Shown: piece after piece, positions 1 through 6,081 of the stretch | Numbering within the stretch: the first letter of the stretch is position 1 | Layout: each line of letters opens with the position of its first letter | Assembly: GCA_020629995.1 (NCBI GenBank) | Contig: JAHDCH010000120.1 | Coordinates: 1 to 7,775 of the forward strand | Source: Pseudaestuariivita sp. | Lineage (GTDB): Bacteria; Pseudomonadota; Alphaproteobacteria; Rhodobacterales; Rhodobacteraceae | Reading direction: 5' to 3' | Length of the DNA stretch: 7,775 nucleotides | The notes under the pieces: model-generated | Databases searched by the model: none | The model's input: only the letters and a program-made list of their open reading frames with translations | Told to the model about the DNA's origin: nothing | Made by a program: the position numbers and the translations under genes

Positions 1-2189
1 TGCGCCGCATTCATCAGCGTCAGCGCCTCGACCCCCGCATCAACGACAAAGGCAAAGTCCCGCTCGACCGCCTGCAAATCGCGCAGCGTCAACGCGCTTC
101 GGGTCGGGCTGCTGTTCTTGGGAAGCGGGATCTCGCCCGGCCAGAGGGTAAAGGCCATCGCCGGGCCTTTGACGTCCATCGCCGCCAGCACCTTGGGGTG
201 CAGCTCGCCAAAGACGCCCAGCACCTTCTTGGGCCCGAGACAGATCATGCCGTGCCGCCCCGGGTGCCACCACTCGGCCGCTCCGCGCAGGATCTGCACC
301 CGCGCAGGCGCCCCCATGGCCGCCAGCACCGCCTCGGCATCCGCCTTGACGTCAAACACGTCCACGGCGCGCGACGTGCCGTGCACATCCTTGGGCCCCG
401 TACGCCCGACCAAGATGCCGCTGGCCTGCAAATGCTGCTCTTCGGGCTCGCCGCCGTGAAAGGCATGGCCGACCTCGAACAGTGCAACATCGGCAAACCC
501 GCGCGCCTGATTGCGCGCCGCGGCCTGCAAAAGGCCCGGCAACAACGCAGGGCGCAGGTGGCTCATTTCGGACGAGATCGGGTTGGCCAGCATCGTCGCA
601 TCCGCGCCGCCGCCAAACAGCTCGGCCGCGGCCCGGTCGATGAAGGAATAGGTGACGCATTCATTGTAGCCCAGCGCCGCGCTTGTCCGTCGCGCGGCCT
701 GCTCGCGCCGCTGCATCGGCGTCATGATCGGCTTTGGCACACCAGCTGCCTTGGGCAGAGGCTTGCCCTGCAGCTTGGTCAGCGAGGCCACGCGCGCGAC
801 CTCTTCCACCAGATCCGCCTCGCCCAGCACGTCGGGGCGCCAGGACGGCACATGCGCCTGATTGCCCTCGAGCCGGAAGCCCAGCGCGGTCAGCGTCTGG
901 CGCTGCTCGGCTTCGGGGATCTCCATCCCCACCAGGCTCTGAACCCGCGCGGGGTTCAGCGTGTAGCTGCGCGCCGTATCCGGCACCGCGCCCGCCTGGA
1001 TCATCTGGCTCGCTTCACCGCCCGCGTGATCGACAATCATCCGCACCGCGTGTTCCAGCCCTTCAGGCGTGAACGCCGGGTCCACGCCCCGTTCAAACCG
1101 ATACCGCGCGTCCGAGTTGATTTTCAGCGCGCGGCCCGCATAGGCGATCTGCACCGGGTTCCAATAGGCGCTTTCCACGAAGACATCCGTCGTCTCTTCG
1201 CTACAGCCGGTCTCGGCTCCGCCCATGATGCCCGCGATGCTTTCGGGGCCGTTTTCATCCGAAATGACCATCTGCCCCGGCTGGAAGGTATATTCCTTGT
1301 CATCCAGCGCCATCAGCGTTTCGCCGCCTTGCGCGCGGTGGACCCGCAGGTTGCCCTTGACCTTGGCCAGGTCAAACACGTGCAGCGGGCGGTTGCGATC
1401 GAAGGTGAAGAAGTTGGTCACATCCACCAGGAACGAGATTGGCCGCAGCCCGATCGCCCTCAGCTGATCCTGCAGCCATTGCGGGCTTGGCCCGTTCTTT
1501 ACGCCGCGGATCACCCGCCCGCAAAACACAGGGCAGCCATCCAGCGTATCTTCGTCGATGGTGACGGCCCTGTCGGTCTGCCATGTGGCCTCAACCGGCT
1601 GCACCGGGCGTTCGATCTTGCGGCCCAGCCCGCGCGCTGCCAGATCGCGCGCGATGCCTTCCACCCCCAGCGCGTCGGGGCGGTTGGGCGTAATCGCGAT
1701 TTCGATCACCGGGTCGACCTTGGCCGGATCGTGCTCGGCCAGCCAATCCGTGAACCGCTGGCCCACCTCTCCGCTGTCCAGCTCGATGATGCCGTCGTGC
1801 TCTTCGCTCAGCTCCATCTCGCGCTCGGAACACATCATGCCAAAGCTTTCGATGCCGCGGATCTTGCCAACGCCGATGGTGGTATCGATGCCGGGCACGT
1901 ACACCCCGGGCTTGGCCACCACCACTGTGATCCCTTCGCGCGCATTGGGCGCTCCGCAGATGATCTGGGTCTGGCCTTCGTCGGTCATCACCTGACAGAC
2001 GCGCAGCTTGTCCGCGTCGGGGTGCTTTTCGGCGCTGATCACCTTGCCGATGGTAAATTCGGACAGCCGCTCTGCAGGGTTCGAAATCTCTTCGACCTCG
2101 AGCCCAAGATCCGTCAAAGCCTCGGCAATCTCGTCGACCGATGCTTCGGTCTCAAGATGCGTCTTCAGCCAGCTCAGCGTGAATTTCAT
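1..2189 (-). CDS. pheT: Phenylalanyl-tRNA synthetase beta subunit, C-terminus cut by window edge
   Basis: Beta subunit of the cytoplasmic (alpha-beta)2 phenylalanyl-tRNA synthetase, which attaches Phe to tRNA-Phe; the beta chain supplies tRNA binding and editing of mischarged Tyr-tRNA. The reading frame is open for 729 codons from ATG (MKFTLSWLKT) and has no stop before the left edge. Visible domains in order: an N-terminal helical part; an EMAP/OB-fold tRNA-binding domain at about residues 39-150 (FTIGKV, HPDADKLRVC, GIESFGMMCSE); a B3/B4 editing domain containing ESIAGIMGG and SDARYRFERGVDP; a B5 domain with the acidic stretch RPDVLGEADLVEEVARV; the core fold; and the beginning of the C-terminal anticodon-binding (FDX-ACB) domain, read as VERDFAFVVD just before the edge. 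Full-length relatives are about 800 residues, so roughly 70 are missing. GGAG lies about 9 bases before the ATG. It is separated from pheS by three other genes, although the two proteins must assemble together. Confidence 0.97.
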   Translation of the reverse strand, partial: MKFTLSWLKTHLETEASVDEIAEALTDLGLEVEEISNPAERLSEFTIGKVISAEKHPDADKLRVCQVMTDEGQTQIICGAPNAREGITVVVAKPGVYVPGIDTTIGVGKIRGIESFGMMCSEREMELSEEHDGIIELDSGEVGQRFTDWLAEHDPAKVDPVIEIAITPNRPDALGVEGIARDLAARGLGRKIERPVQPVEATWQTDRAVTIDEDTLDGCPVFCGRVIRGVKNGPSPQWLQDQLRAIGLRPISFLVDVTNFFTFDRNRPLHVFDLAKVKGNLRVHRAQGGETLMALDDKEYTFQPGQMVISDENGPESIAGIMGGAETGCSEETTDVFVESAYWNPVQIAYAGRALKINSDARYRFERGVDPAFTPEGLEHAVRMIVDHAGGEASQMIQAGAVPDTARSYTLNPARVQSLVGMEIPEAEQRQTLTALGFRLEGNQAHVPSWRPDVLGEADLVEEVARVASLTKLQGKPLPKAAGVPKPIMTPMQRREQAARRTSAALGYNECVTYSFIDRAAAELFGGGADATMLANPISSEMSHLRPALLPGLLQAAARNQARGFADVALFEVGHAFHGGEPEEQHLQASGILVGRTGPKDVHGTSRAVDVFDVKADAEAVLAAMGAPARVQILRGAAEWWHPGRHGMICLGPKKVLGVFGELHPKVLAAMDVKGPAMAFTLWPGEIPLPKNSSPTRSALTLRDLQAVERDFAFVVDAGVEALTLMNAA

Positions 2190-2262
2190 CGGTGCGCTCC
2201 GTCGCCCAAACCCCGTCGGCGCGCTTTACCCCATTGCCCGGTTCTGCGAAAGGCCCACCCGG

Positions 2263-2487
2263 TCAGAACCTCTCCAAATCCCGGCGCAGGCCTTCGCTCT
2301 CTTCGGACAGCTGGACCGACCGTTCGATCAGGTCCCGCGATTGGCGCGTCAACTCTGCGCTCCTGCGTGACAGATCTCCATTCAACCGAGACAGTTCCGC
2401 GCTGCGCTTTTCCGGCTCGACAGTGTCATCCATCGGCGCAGCGTGCCCCGCCTGTCGATCACCCTTGTCGTATTTGCCAGCCGTCAT
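2263..2487 (-). CDS. Small coiled-coil protein with Ser/Leu heptads, unknown function
   Basis: A 74-residue hypothetical protein; I do not recognise the family. The first 27 residues are polar and probably disordered. From residue 28 to the end the chain is a strict seven-residue repeat: Leu at 32, 39, 46, 53, 60 and 67, with Phe at 74, each in register. Three residues before each Leu there is Ser (29, 43, 50, 57, 64) or Asn (36). The other positions are mostly Arg, Glu, Asp and Gln. RSAEL occurs twice (28-32 and 42-46). This predicts a continuous amphipathic helix forming a short coiled coil. There is no signal peptide or membrane segment. It lies on the same strand as pheT with a 73-base gap, so it may share its transcript. 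The start codon has only weak Shine-Dalgarno support (GAGAGCGCAGG before ATG). The regular heptads argue that the frame is coding, but conservation is untested. Confidence 0.6.
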   Translation of the reverse strand: MTAGKYDKGDRQAGHAAPMDDTVEPEKRSAELSRLNGDLSRRSAELTRQSRDLIERSVQLSEESEGLRRDLERF

Positions 2488-2608
2488 CCTGCGCTCTCAC
2501 CGCGATAATTGAGACCCCGGATCGCAAAAAGACATCCACCGCTCAAGGGGGAAAAGCCGCCGCGTTGCAGCACGCGCGCCTAGCCTTCTGATTTTACGCG
2601 CGTAAATT
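2488..2608. other. Intergenic spacer upstream of the coiled-coil gene
   Basis: This 121-base gap lies between the amidinotransferase stop and the coiled-coil gene start. It is the likeliest place for a promoter serving the coiled-coil gene and pheT. On the minus strand there is a TTGAGC element but no acceptable -10 at the usual distance, so I do not call a promoter. The only clear structure is the palindrome at 2593-2606. Confidence 0.4.
2593..2606. repeat. Perfect 14-bp palindrome TTTACGCGCGTAAA
   Basis: TTTACGCGCGTAAA equals its own reverse complement and begins two bases past the amidinotransferase stop codon. As RNA it could form only a 5-bp stem with a four-base loop and has no clear U-run, so it would be a weak terminator. 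As DNA it has the two-fold symmetry expected of an operator for a dimeric regulator, and it lies about 105 bases upstream of the coiled-coil gene. Which role applies, if any, cannot be told from one copy. Confidence 0.4.
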
Positions 2609-3544
2609 TCAGACTGGATCGCGCAGCAGGCTCTGGCACATGCAATGCACCCCGCCGCCGCCTTGGGTGATCATCCCCAGCTCGGGGTCAAAGATGGCGA
2701 ATCCCAGCGCCTTCAGCTTTTCCTTCAGCGTCTTTGACCCGGCCGGCAGCAGGACCCGATCCTCGCCCAGCGCCACGACATTGCAGCCCAGCGCCATCGT
2801 CTCGGCAAAGGGCACGTCCACGATCTCGATCCCCTTGCCCTTCAGCCATGTCACGATCTCGGGGTCGGTGCAGTCCAGGCACACCGCCGCCAGCTTGGGC
2901 GCCAGCATCACCACCATCAGGTCAATGTGCACATAGTAGGGATCGATGTCGGCCAACTTCACTTCCCAGCCCTCGGCTTCCATCCAGCCCGCGACCTGCC
3001 TTGCGCCCTCCTCCATGCTGCGCCCCTCCGGGCCTTCCCAGCCGATCAGCACGCACCCCGGCTCGATCACGTTGAAATCTCCGCCCTCGAACGTGCCCGC
3101 CGTGACCACGTCGTAGATCGGAATGCCAAGCCTCTGGTACGTCTCGATCGCGCGGATGTTCTCTCCCCTGCGCCAGTATTGGGCCATATGGGTGATGATG
3201 GCCCCGAACGGGGTCATGACCGAGCTGTCCCTTGCGTACACCTGATAGGGCAGATGCGGATCCGGCGCGTGCGTGTGCACCTCGACGCCTGCGCTCTGGT
3301 AGGCCGAGACCATCTCGGCGTGCTGGGCGCGTGCGACCTTCGGATCAAACTGCACACCCCTGCGCAACGTCTTTTTCGACAGGGACGAGGTGTTGAGCCA
3401 GCGGTAATTCTCGATCGGCCCCAGCAGGACGGACCTGAGCGTTCCGTAATCCGACGTGGCCCCCCACTGGTTCAGCAGCGGCGTTCCGCCGCCTTCCTTC
3501 CGGGTCTGCAAGCTGAATGTATCGCCCTGCCTCGTGTCCGCCAT
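2609..3544 (-). CDS. Amidinotransferase / dimethylarginine dimethylaminohydrolase-family enzyme
   Basis: A 311-residue cytoplasmic enzyme of the guanidino-group-modifying superfamily (arginine deiminase, DDAH, amidinotransferases), which act through a covalent Cys-amidino intermediate. Expected active-site elements appear in order: ARDSS with Asp106; the acidic motif FEGGDF with Glu153 and Asp156; YYVHIDLM with the general-base His206 and nearby Asp208; and the C-terminal nucleophile loop GGGGVHCMCQ, where Cys301 is the probable nucleophile by position. Length is close to that of DDAH-like members. The start was set at the Met preceded by AGGAGGT with five bases between; an in-frame ATG 33 bases upstream lacks this. 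No signal peptide is seen. The substrate is not decided by sequence: methylarginine or arginine hydrolysis and amidino transfer are all possible. It sits between an esterase and a coiled-coil gene on the same strand, with gaps of 129 and 121 bases, so its operon partners are unclear. Confidence 0.88.
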   Translation of the reverse strand: MADTRQGDTFSLQTRKEGGGTPLLNQWGATSDYGTLRSVLLGPIENYRWLNTSSLSKKTLRRGVQFDPKVARAQHAEMVSAYQSAGVEVHTHAPDPHLPYQVYARDSSVMTPFGAIITHMAQYWRRGENIRAIETYQRLGIPIYDVVTAGTFEGGDFNVIEPGCVLIGWEGPEGRSMEEGARQVAGWMEAEGWEVKLADIDPYYVHIDLMVVMLAPKLAAVCLDCTDPEIVTWLKGKGIEIVDVPFAETMALGCNVVALGEDRVLLPAGSKTLKEKLKALGFAIFDPELGMITQGGGGVHCMCQSLLRDPV

Positions 3545-3549
3545 TCTGC

Positions 3550-3556
3550 ACCTCCT
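3550..3556 (-). promoter_or_regulatory. Strong ribosome binding site of the amidinotransferase gene
   Basis: AGGAGGT on the minus strand, five bases before the ATG at 3544. It is the best Shine-Dalgarno sequence in the window and fixes the start of the amidinotransferase gene downstream of the first in-frame ATG at 3577. Confidence 0.8.
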
Positions 3557-3625
3557 GCGACCTCGAGCCTGCGCCACCGGCCCGGCCTTTGCAATCCCGG
3601 GCGGGGCTCTCTGCTTCTTCTGGCT

Positions 3626-3649
3626 GCAAATATCCCCGCCGGAGGCTCC
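3626..3649 (-). repeat. Roseobacter-type intergenic motif, possible 3'-end element
   Basis: On the minus strand, about 25-48 bases after the esterase stop, the sequence reads GCCTCCGGCGGGGATATTTG, followed by CAGCCAGAAGAAGC. From memory, very similar blocks recur between genes in Rhodobacterales genomes; I could not check this here. The pattern (GC-rich, then ATATTT) would suit a transcript 3' end after the esterase, but the stem it can form is short and imperfect, so terminator function is only suggested. The rest of the 129-base gap contains only the amidinotransferase ribosome binding site. Confidence 0.35.
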
Positions 3650-3673
3650 CTGCCCCGGCCCATCGCCCGAACC

Positions 3674-4459
3674 TCAGGGATACCTTGGCTCGCGCCCCAT
3701 CAGCTGATCCAGCTGCCAGCCGATCCAGCCGTGCGGGATGAAATGCCCGCCGGGATGCTGGTCAAGCGTGACGCGCCCTTGCCCGCACCGGTCCCAGACA
3801 AACCGGGTGAGGGTCAGCCAGTCCACGGCCTTCCATGCGCCCTCTTTGCGGACCTCTCCGCACCCCAGTGCCTCGCGCCACAGAGCCACGGGATACATCT
3901 CGTCACCTCCCGGGCCCGTGGGGTACTCCATGACCGTGTCGACCAGACCGTGAACATGCCTGACCTCCCGCGGTGCGGTCGCGCAGTCTTCGGCCTGATC
4001 CAGTGTTCCGGAAATCGACAACAGTGCCGCGACGTCCGCGCCGTCTTCGCAGACAAACCTCCACGCCATCGCGCCGCCCCAGGAATAGCCCGAGACGTAA
4101 ATGCTCTCGGGATCAACCGGATAGCGGCTCTTGATGTCCTCCAGAACGGCCCGGCCGAGGGCCACGTTGGCCGTGTCCTTGTTCCACCAATCCCAACTCC
4201 GGCCCGGTCCATTTGGCGCCACCAGCAACACGCCTCGCCGTCTTGTATGCCCCGCGATGCGCGCGTGGGTGACGATCAATGTGCCCTGCCTCTGCCAGCC
4301 GTGGAAATGCAGCAGCACCGGCAGCGGCGTTACGCCGTCCCAGTCATCGGGTTCGCGCACGTGGTAACTGCCCTCGGGCAGGGTGCAGGCAGTCTGCCCG
4401 GTACAGGCAACCGCCGGGGCGGGCAGGATGAGAAAAAGCAGGATCAGCGCTCGGGTCAT
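3674..4459 (-). CDS. Secreted alpha/beta-hydrolase, PHB depolymerase / feruloyl esterase (LpqC-like) type
   Basis: A 261-residue protein with an N-terminal export signal (MTRALILLFLILPAPAVA, cut probably before Cys19; AVAC is a poor lipobox, so a lipoprotein is possible but less likely). The mature part has the esterase features: HFHGW at residues 51-55 for the oxyanion hole; nucleophile elbow GYSWGG with Ser126; Asp174 in HGLVDTV as the likely acid; and His239 in GGHFIPHGW as the likely base. Six cysteines (19, 25, 137, 159, 200, 225) are compatible with disulfides in the periplasm. Relatives cleave polyesters or ester-linked plant phenolics; the substrate here is unknown. The start was placed at the Met that begins the signal peptide, preceded by AAAAGGGG. 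The longer in-frame start at 4567 would run through a repeat element and bury the signal. The gap to pheS is 126 bases. Confidence 0.85.
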   Translation of the reverse strand: MTRALILLFLILPAPAVACTGQTACTLPEGSYHVREPDDWDGVTPLPVLLHFHGWQRQGTLIVTHARIAGHTRRRGVLLVAPNGPGRSWDWWNKDTANVALGRAVLEDIKSRYPVDPESIYVSGYSWGGAMAWRFVCEDGADVAALLSISGTLDQAEDCATAPREVRHVHGLVDTVMEYPTGPGGDEMYPVALWREALGCGEVRKEGAWKAVDWLTLTRFVWDRCGQGRVTLDQHPGGHFIPHGWIGWQLDQLMGREPRYP

Positions 4460-4508
4460 GGCCCCTTTTACGCCAAGCGCGGCCCGCGCCAAATCACAAG
4501 CCTGTGGG

Positions 4509-4572
4509 GGATGGGTGACGAGCACCCATCCTACAGATGCCATCCCGCGTAGGATGGGTGCTTGCACCCATC
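4509..4572. repeat. REP-like pair of palindromes between pheS and the esterase gene
   Basis: There are two imperfect copies of one palindrome. Copy one has 9-bp arms GGATGGGTG (4509-4517) and CACCCATCC (4523-4531). Copy two has arms GATGGGTGC (4553-4561) and GCACCCATC (4564-4572). In addition, CACCCATCCTAC (4523-4534) and GTAGGATGGGTG (4549-4560) are perfect 12-bp inverted repeats, so the two units can also pair with each other around a 14-base loop. This resembles REP/BIME elements and a repeat I recall from Rhodobacterales. It begins 14 bases past the pheS stop, where it may protect or end the pheS transcript. Confidence 0.75.
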
Positions 4573-4585
4573 TTTGGCACCTGCG

Positions 4586-5659
4586 TCAGCGGCTCAGACC
4601 GCCATGCAGCGTCGGCACATCCAGCGGCACAAAGCCGTAATGACGCAACCACCTGAGATCGCTTTCGAAAAACGCCCTCAGATCGGGGATGCCGTATTTC
4701 AGCATCGCCAACCGGTCGATCCCAAGGCCAAAGGCAAAGCCCTGCCATTCGTTGGGATCGATGCCCGCGTTCTGCAGCACCTTGGGATGCACCATCCCGC
4801 TGCCGCCAGCCTCGAGCCAGTCATCCCCTTCGCCCAGCTTCAGCTTTCCGTCTTCCCAGGAACACCGGAAATCGATCTCGGCCGATGGCTCGGTGAACGG
4901 GAAGTGGCTGGCGCGGAACCGGACCTCGATGCTGTCGACCTCGAAGAAGGCAGCCGCGAATTCCTCGAGGCACCACTTGAGGTTCGCCATCGAGATGTCG
5001 CGGTCAATCGCCAGCCCTTCGATCTGGTGGAACATCGGCGTGTGCGTCTGGTCATAATCGGCGCGGTACACGCGCCCCGGGCAAATCACACGGATCGGCG
5101 CGCCCTGCGCCTCCATCGACCGGATCTGAACCGGAGACGTATGCGTCCGAAGCACATGCGGCGGGCGATTGTCGCCTTCGTCGCGGTGCATGTAGAACGT
5201 GTCCATCTCGGCCCGCGCAGGGTGGTGGCCGGGAATGTTCAGCGCATCAAAATTGTACCAGTCGCTGTCGACCTGCGGGCCCTCGGCCACGGCAAAGCCC
5301 ATTTCGGCGAAAATTGCGGTAATCTCTTCAGTGACTTGGCTGATCGGGTGGATCGAGCCCGCGGGCCGCTGGCGGCCCGGAAGCGTCACGTCCAGCCATT
5401 CCGACTTCAGCCGTTCGTCCAGCGCCGCATCGGCCAGAGCGGCCTTCTTGGCCGCCAGCGCGGCGTTGATCTCATCCTTCAGCGCGTTCAGCGCAGGCCC
5501 GGCGACCTGCCGCTCTTCGGCGCTCATCTTGCCCAGCTCGCGCATCTTGAGGCTGATCTCGCCCTTCTTGCCGACCGCTTTGACGCGCAGCTCTTCCAGC
5601 GCCGCCTCGTCCGCCGCGCCGCCGATCAGCTCCAGGTATTTGCCTTTGAGATCGTCCAT
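4586..5659 (-). CDS. pheS: Phenylalanyl-tRNA synthetase alpha subunit
   Basis: The catalytic subunit of phenylalanyl-tRNA synthetase: it forms Phe-adenylate and transfers Phe to tRNA-Phe. At 357 residues it has the usual bacterial length. Residues 1-90 form the N-terminal coiled-coil arm ([19 protein letters not shown]) that contacts tRNA. The class II core follows: [11 protein letters not shown] at 172-182; motif 2 with [20 protein letters not shown] at 195-214; the substrate-pocket stretch [12 protein letters not shown] at 252-263; the Gly-rich GGSGMVHP at 285-292; and motif 3 [14 protein letters not shown] at 307-320 with Arg316. The start is the Met matching family N-termini; an in-frame ATG 54 bases upstream is less likely. 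Shine-Dalgarno support is only GGGG seven bases before ATG, in a region of competing hairpins. pheT is not adjacent: three genes intervene. The REP-like element follows the stop. Confidence 0.98.
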   Translation of the reverse strand: MDDLKGKYLELIGGAADEAALEELRVKAVGKKGEISLKMRELGKMSAEERQVAGPALNALKDEINAALAAKKAALADAALDERLKSEWLDVTLPGRQRPAGSIHPISQVTEEITAIFAEMGFAVAEGPQVDSDWYNFDALNIPGHHPARAEMDTFYMHRDEGDNRPPHVLRTHTSPVQIRSMEAQGAPIRVICPGRVYRADYDQTHTPMFHQIEGLAIDRDISMANLKWCLEEFAAAFFEVDSIEVRFRASHFPFTEPSAEIDFRCSWEDGKLKLGEGDDWLEAGGSGMVHPKVLQNAGIDPNEWQGFAFGLGIDRLAMLKYGIPDLRAFFESDLRWLRHYGFVPLDVPTLHGGLSR

Positions 5660-5751
5660 CAGTCTGCCCCGCAAATTGCCCCGCCGGGGTACCACACTTG
5701 CGCGCGGGCGCAAGCCTTGGCGCGAAGGGCAAAACGCGCAGTTCTGTACAT
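5659..5751 (-). CDS. Possible 30-residue leader peptide overlapping the pheS start
   Basis: A short frame on the minus strand starts with ATG at 5751 ([13 protein letters not shown]...) and ends with TGA that shares its A with the pheS ATG (TGATG), an arrangement typical of translational coupling. GTGAG six bases before the ATG is a fair Shine-Dalgarno match. The peptide holds Tyr2, Phe7, Trp20 and Tyr21. It lacks the run of Phe codons that defines classical pheST attenuation leaders, so a Phe-sensing role is not supported. Its 3' half contains the hairpins listed separately. It could be a coupling ORF that helps translation of pheS despite its weak ribosome binding site, or chance; only conservation can decide. 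Confidence 0.35.
   Translation of the reverse strand: MYRTARFALRAKACARAQVWYPGGAICGAD
5667..5714 (-). promoter_or_regulatory. Hairpin-rich pheS leader with competing pairings
   Basis: On the minus strand, CTTGCGC and GCGCAAG (5708-5714 with 5697-5703) give a 7-bp stem with a four-base loop. Next, CCCC (5686-5689) can pair with GGGG at 5679-5682, giving a tight stem followed by CAATTT, or with a second GGGG at 5667-5670. The second GGGG is the only Shine-Dalgarno-like sequence for pheS, so the two pairings would respectively leave open or hide the ribosome binding site. The pairings are read from the sequence; a regulatory switch is inference. Confidence 0.35.
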
Positions 5752-5754
5752 ATT

Positions 5755-5780
5755 GCTCACTTTACCCCCTGAAAGTGAGC
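5755..5780. promoter_or_regulatory. 26-bp interrupted palindrome, operator-like, upstream of pheS
   Basis: Perfect 9-bp arms GCTCACTTT (5755-5763) and AAAGTGAGC (5772-5780) flank an 8-bp centre. The size and symmetry suit a binding site for a dimeric regulator, 95 bases before the pheS ATG and three bases before the possible leader ATG. On the minus strand a weak promoter-like pair, CTTTCA and TATGTA 17 bases apart, overlaps it (3 of 6 matches each). As RNA it could also fold as a 9-bp hairpin. No other copy is seen in the window. Confidence 0.45.
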
Positions 5781-5990
5781 AGATTGCCCCCGCCGGCGCA
5801 ACGGCACCGCACGTGACGTAGATCAGGCGTTAACCCTCGGGTGCTCTGGCACCATCCGTCCACATCTGGGTCACCTGGCCCGCCGCCGGGCGTCGGCATC
5901 GCTGGCCATGCCCCCTTGGCTCGCCAGCCTCGGCGCAACCGGGGTGCAAACCGCCTTGTGCGCCGGGCCCCGACCAGCGCGCCGCCCAGA

Positions 5991-6020
5991 CTGAGGCCGC
6001 CTGCAAGGGCGGACGAAGCG
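5991..6020 (+). repeat. Hairpin-forming direct repeat, copy A
   Basis: Thirty bases beginning CTGAGGCCGCC and ending GACGAAGCG match positions 7425-7454 at 26 of 30 bases in the same orientation. The core folds as CCGCC (5997-6001) with GGCGG (6008-6012) around the loop TGCAAG. Relative to copy B, the second stem pair is C-G instead of G-C, so the fold is kept although both bases differ. It lies about 60 bases upstream of the plus-strand hydrolase gene. Confidence 0.6.
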
Positions 6021-6050
6021 CTGCGCGACATCAAGAAACAGCTGACACAA

Positions 6051-6073
6051 GTTCGGGATTGCATCCCGCGAAC
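6051..6073 (+). promoter_or_regulatory. Inverted repeat immediately before the hydrolase gene start
   Basis: CGGGAT (6054-6059) and ATCCCG (6063-6068) pair across the loop TGC. GTT (6051-6053) and AAC (6071-6073) extend the stem beyond a two-base CG bulge. It ends eight bases before the ATG at 6082, where a Shine-Dalgarno sequence would be expected and none is seen. It could be an operator or a translation-limiting hairpin. Confidence 0.4.
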
Positions 6074-6081
6074 ACACGCGC

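Larger units (their letters stand above)
5781..6081. other. Spacer between pheS leader and the divergent hydrolase gene
   Basis: About 300 bases without a supportable gene. It must hold the promoter of the plus-strand gene at 6082, and possibly further pheS control sites. A minus-strand frame through 6112-5762 is Arg/Gly/Cys-rich without recognisable domains or Shine-Dalgarno, and I regard it as chance. The content I can define is direct-repeat copy A at 5991-6020 and the inverted repeat at 6051-6073. No convincing sigma-70 promoter, tRNA or riboswitch is visible. Confidence 0.5.

Noticed and set aside
198..2591. Open plus-strand frame of 797 codons antisense to pheT
   Set aside because: It mirrors pheT, whose frame shows all expected domains. 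The product is His/Arg/Pro/Ala-rich without recognisable domains, a usual artefact of GC-rich codon bias on the opposite strand.
2927..4552. Open plus-strand frame of 541 codons across the esterase and amidinotransferase genes
   Set aside because: It is antisense to two genes with clear catalytic motifs, runs through their intergenic region, and shows no domain of its own.
4460..4567. N-terminal extension of the esterase to the ATG at 4567
   Set aside because: The extension would run through the palindromic repeat and place the signal peptide 36 residues inside the protein. The ATG at 4459 has AAAAGGGG before it.
5659..5751. Classical Phe-codon attenuator for pheS
   Set aside because: The possible leader has a single Phe codon, and no strong terminator hairpin with a U-run precedes pheS.
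4562..5821. Open plus-strand frame of 419 codons antisense to pheS
   Set aside because: It is composition-driven and antisense to pheS, and starts inside the REP-like element.
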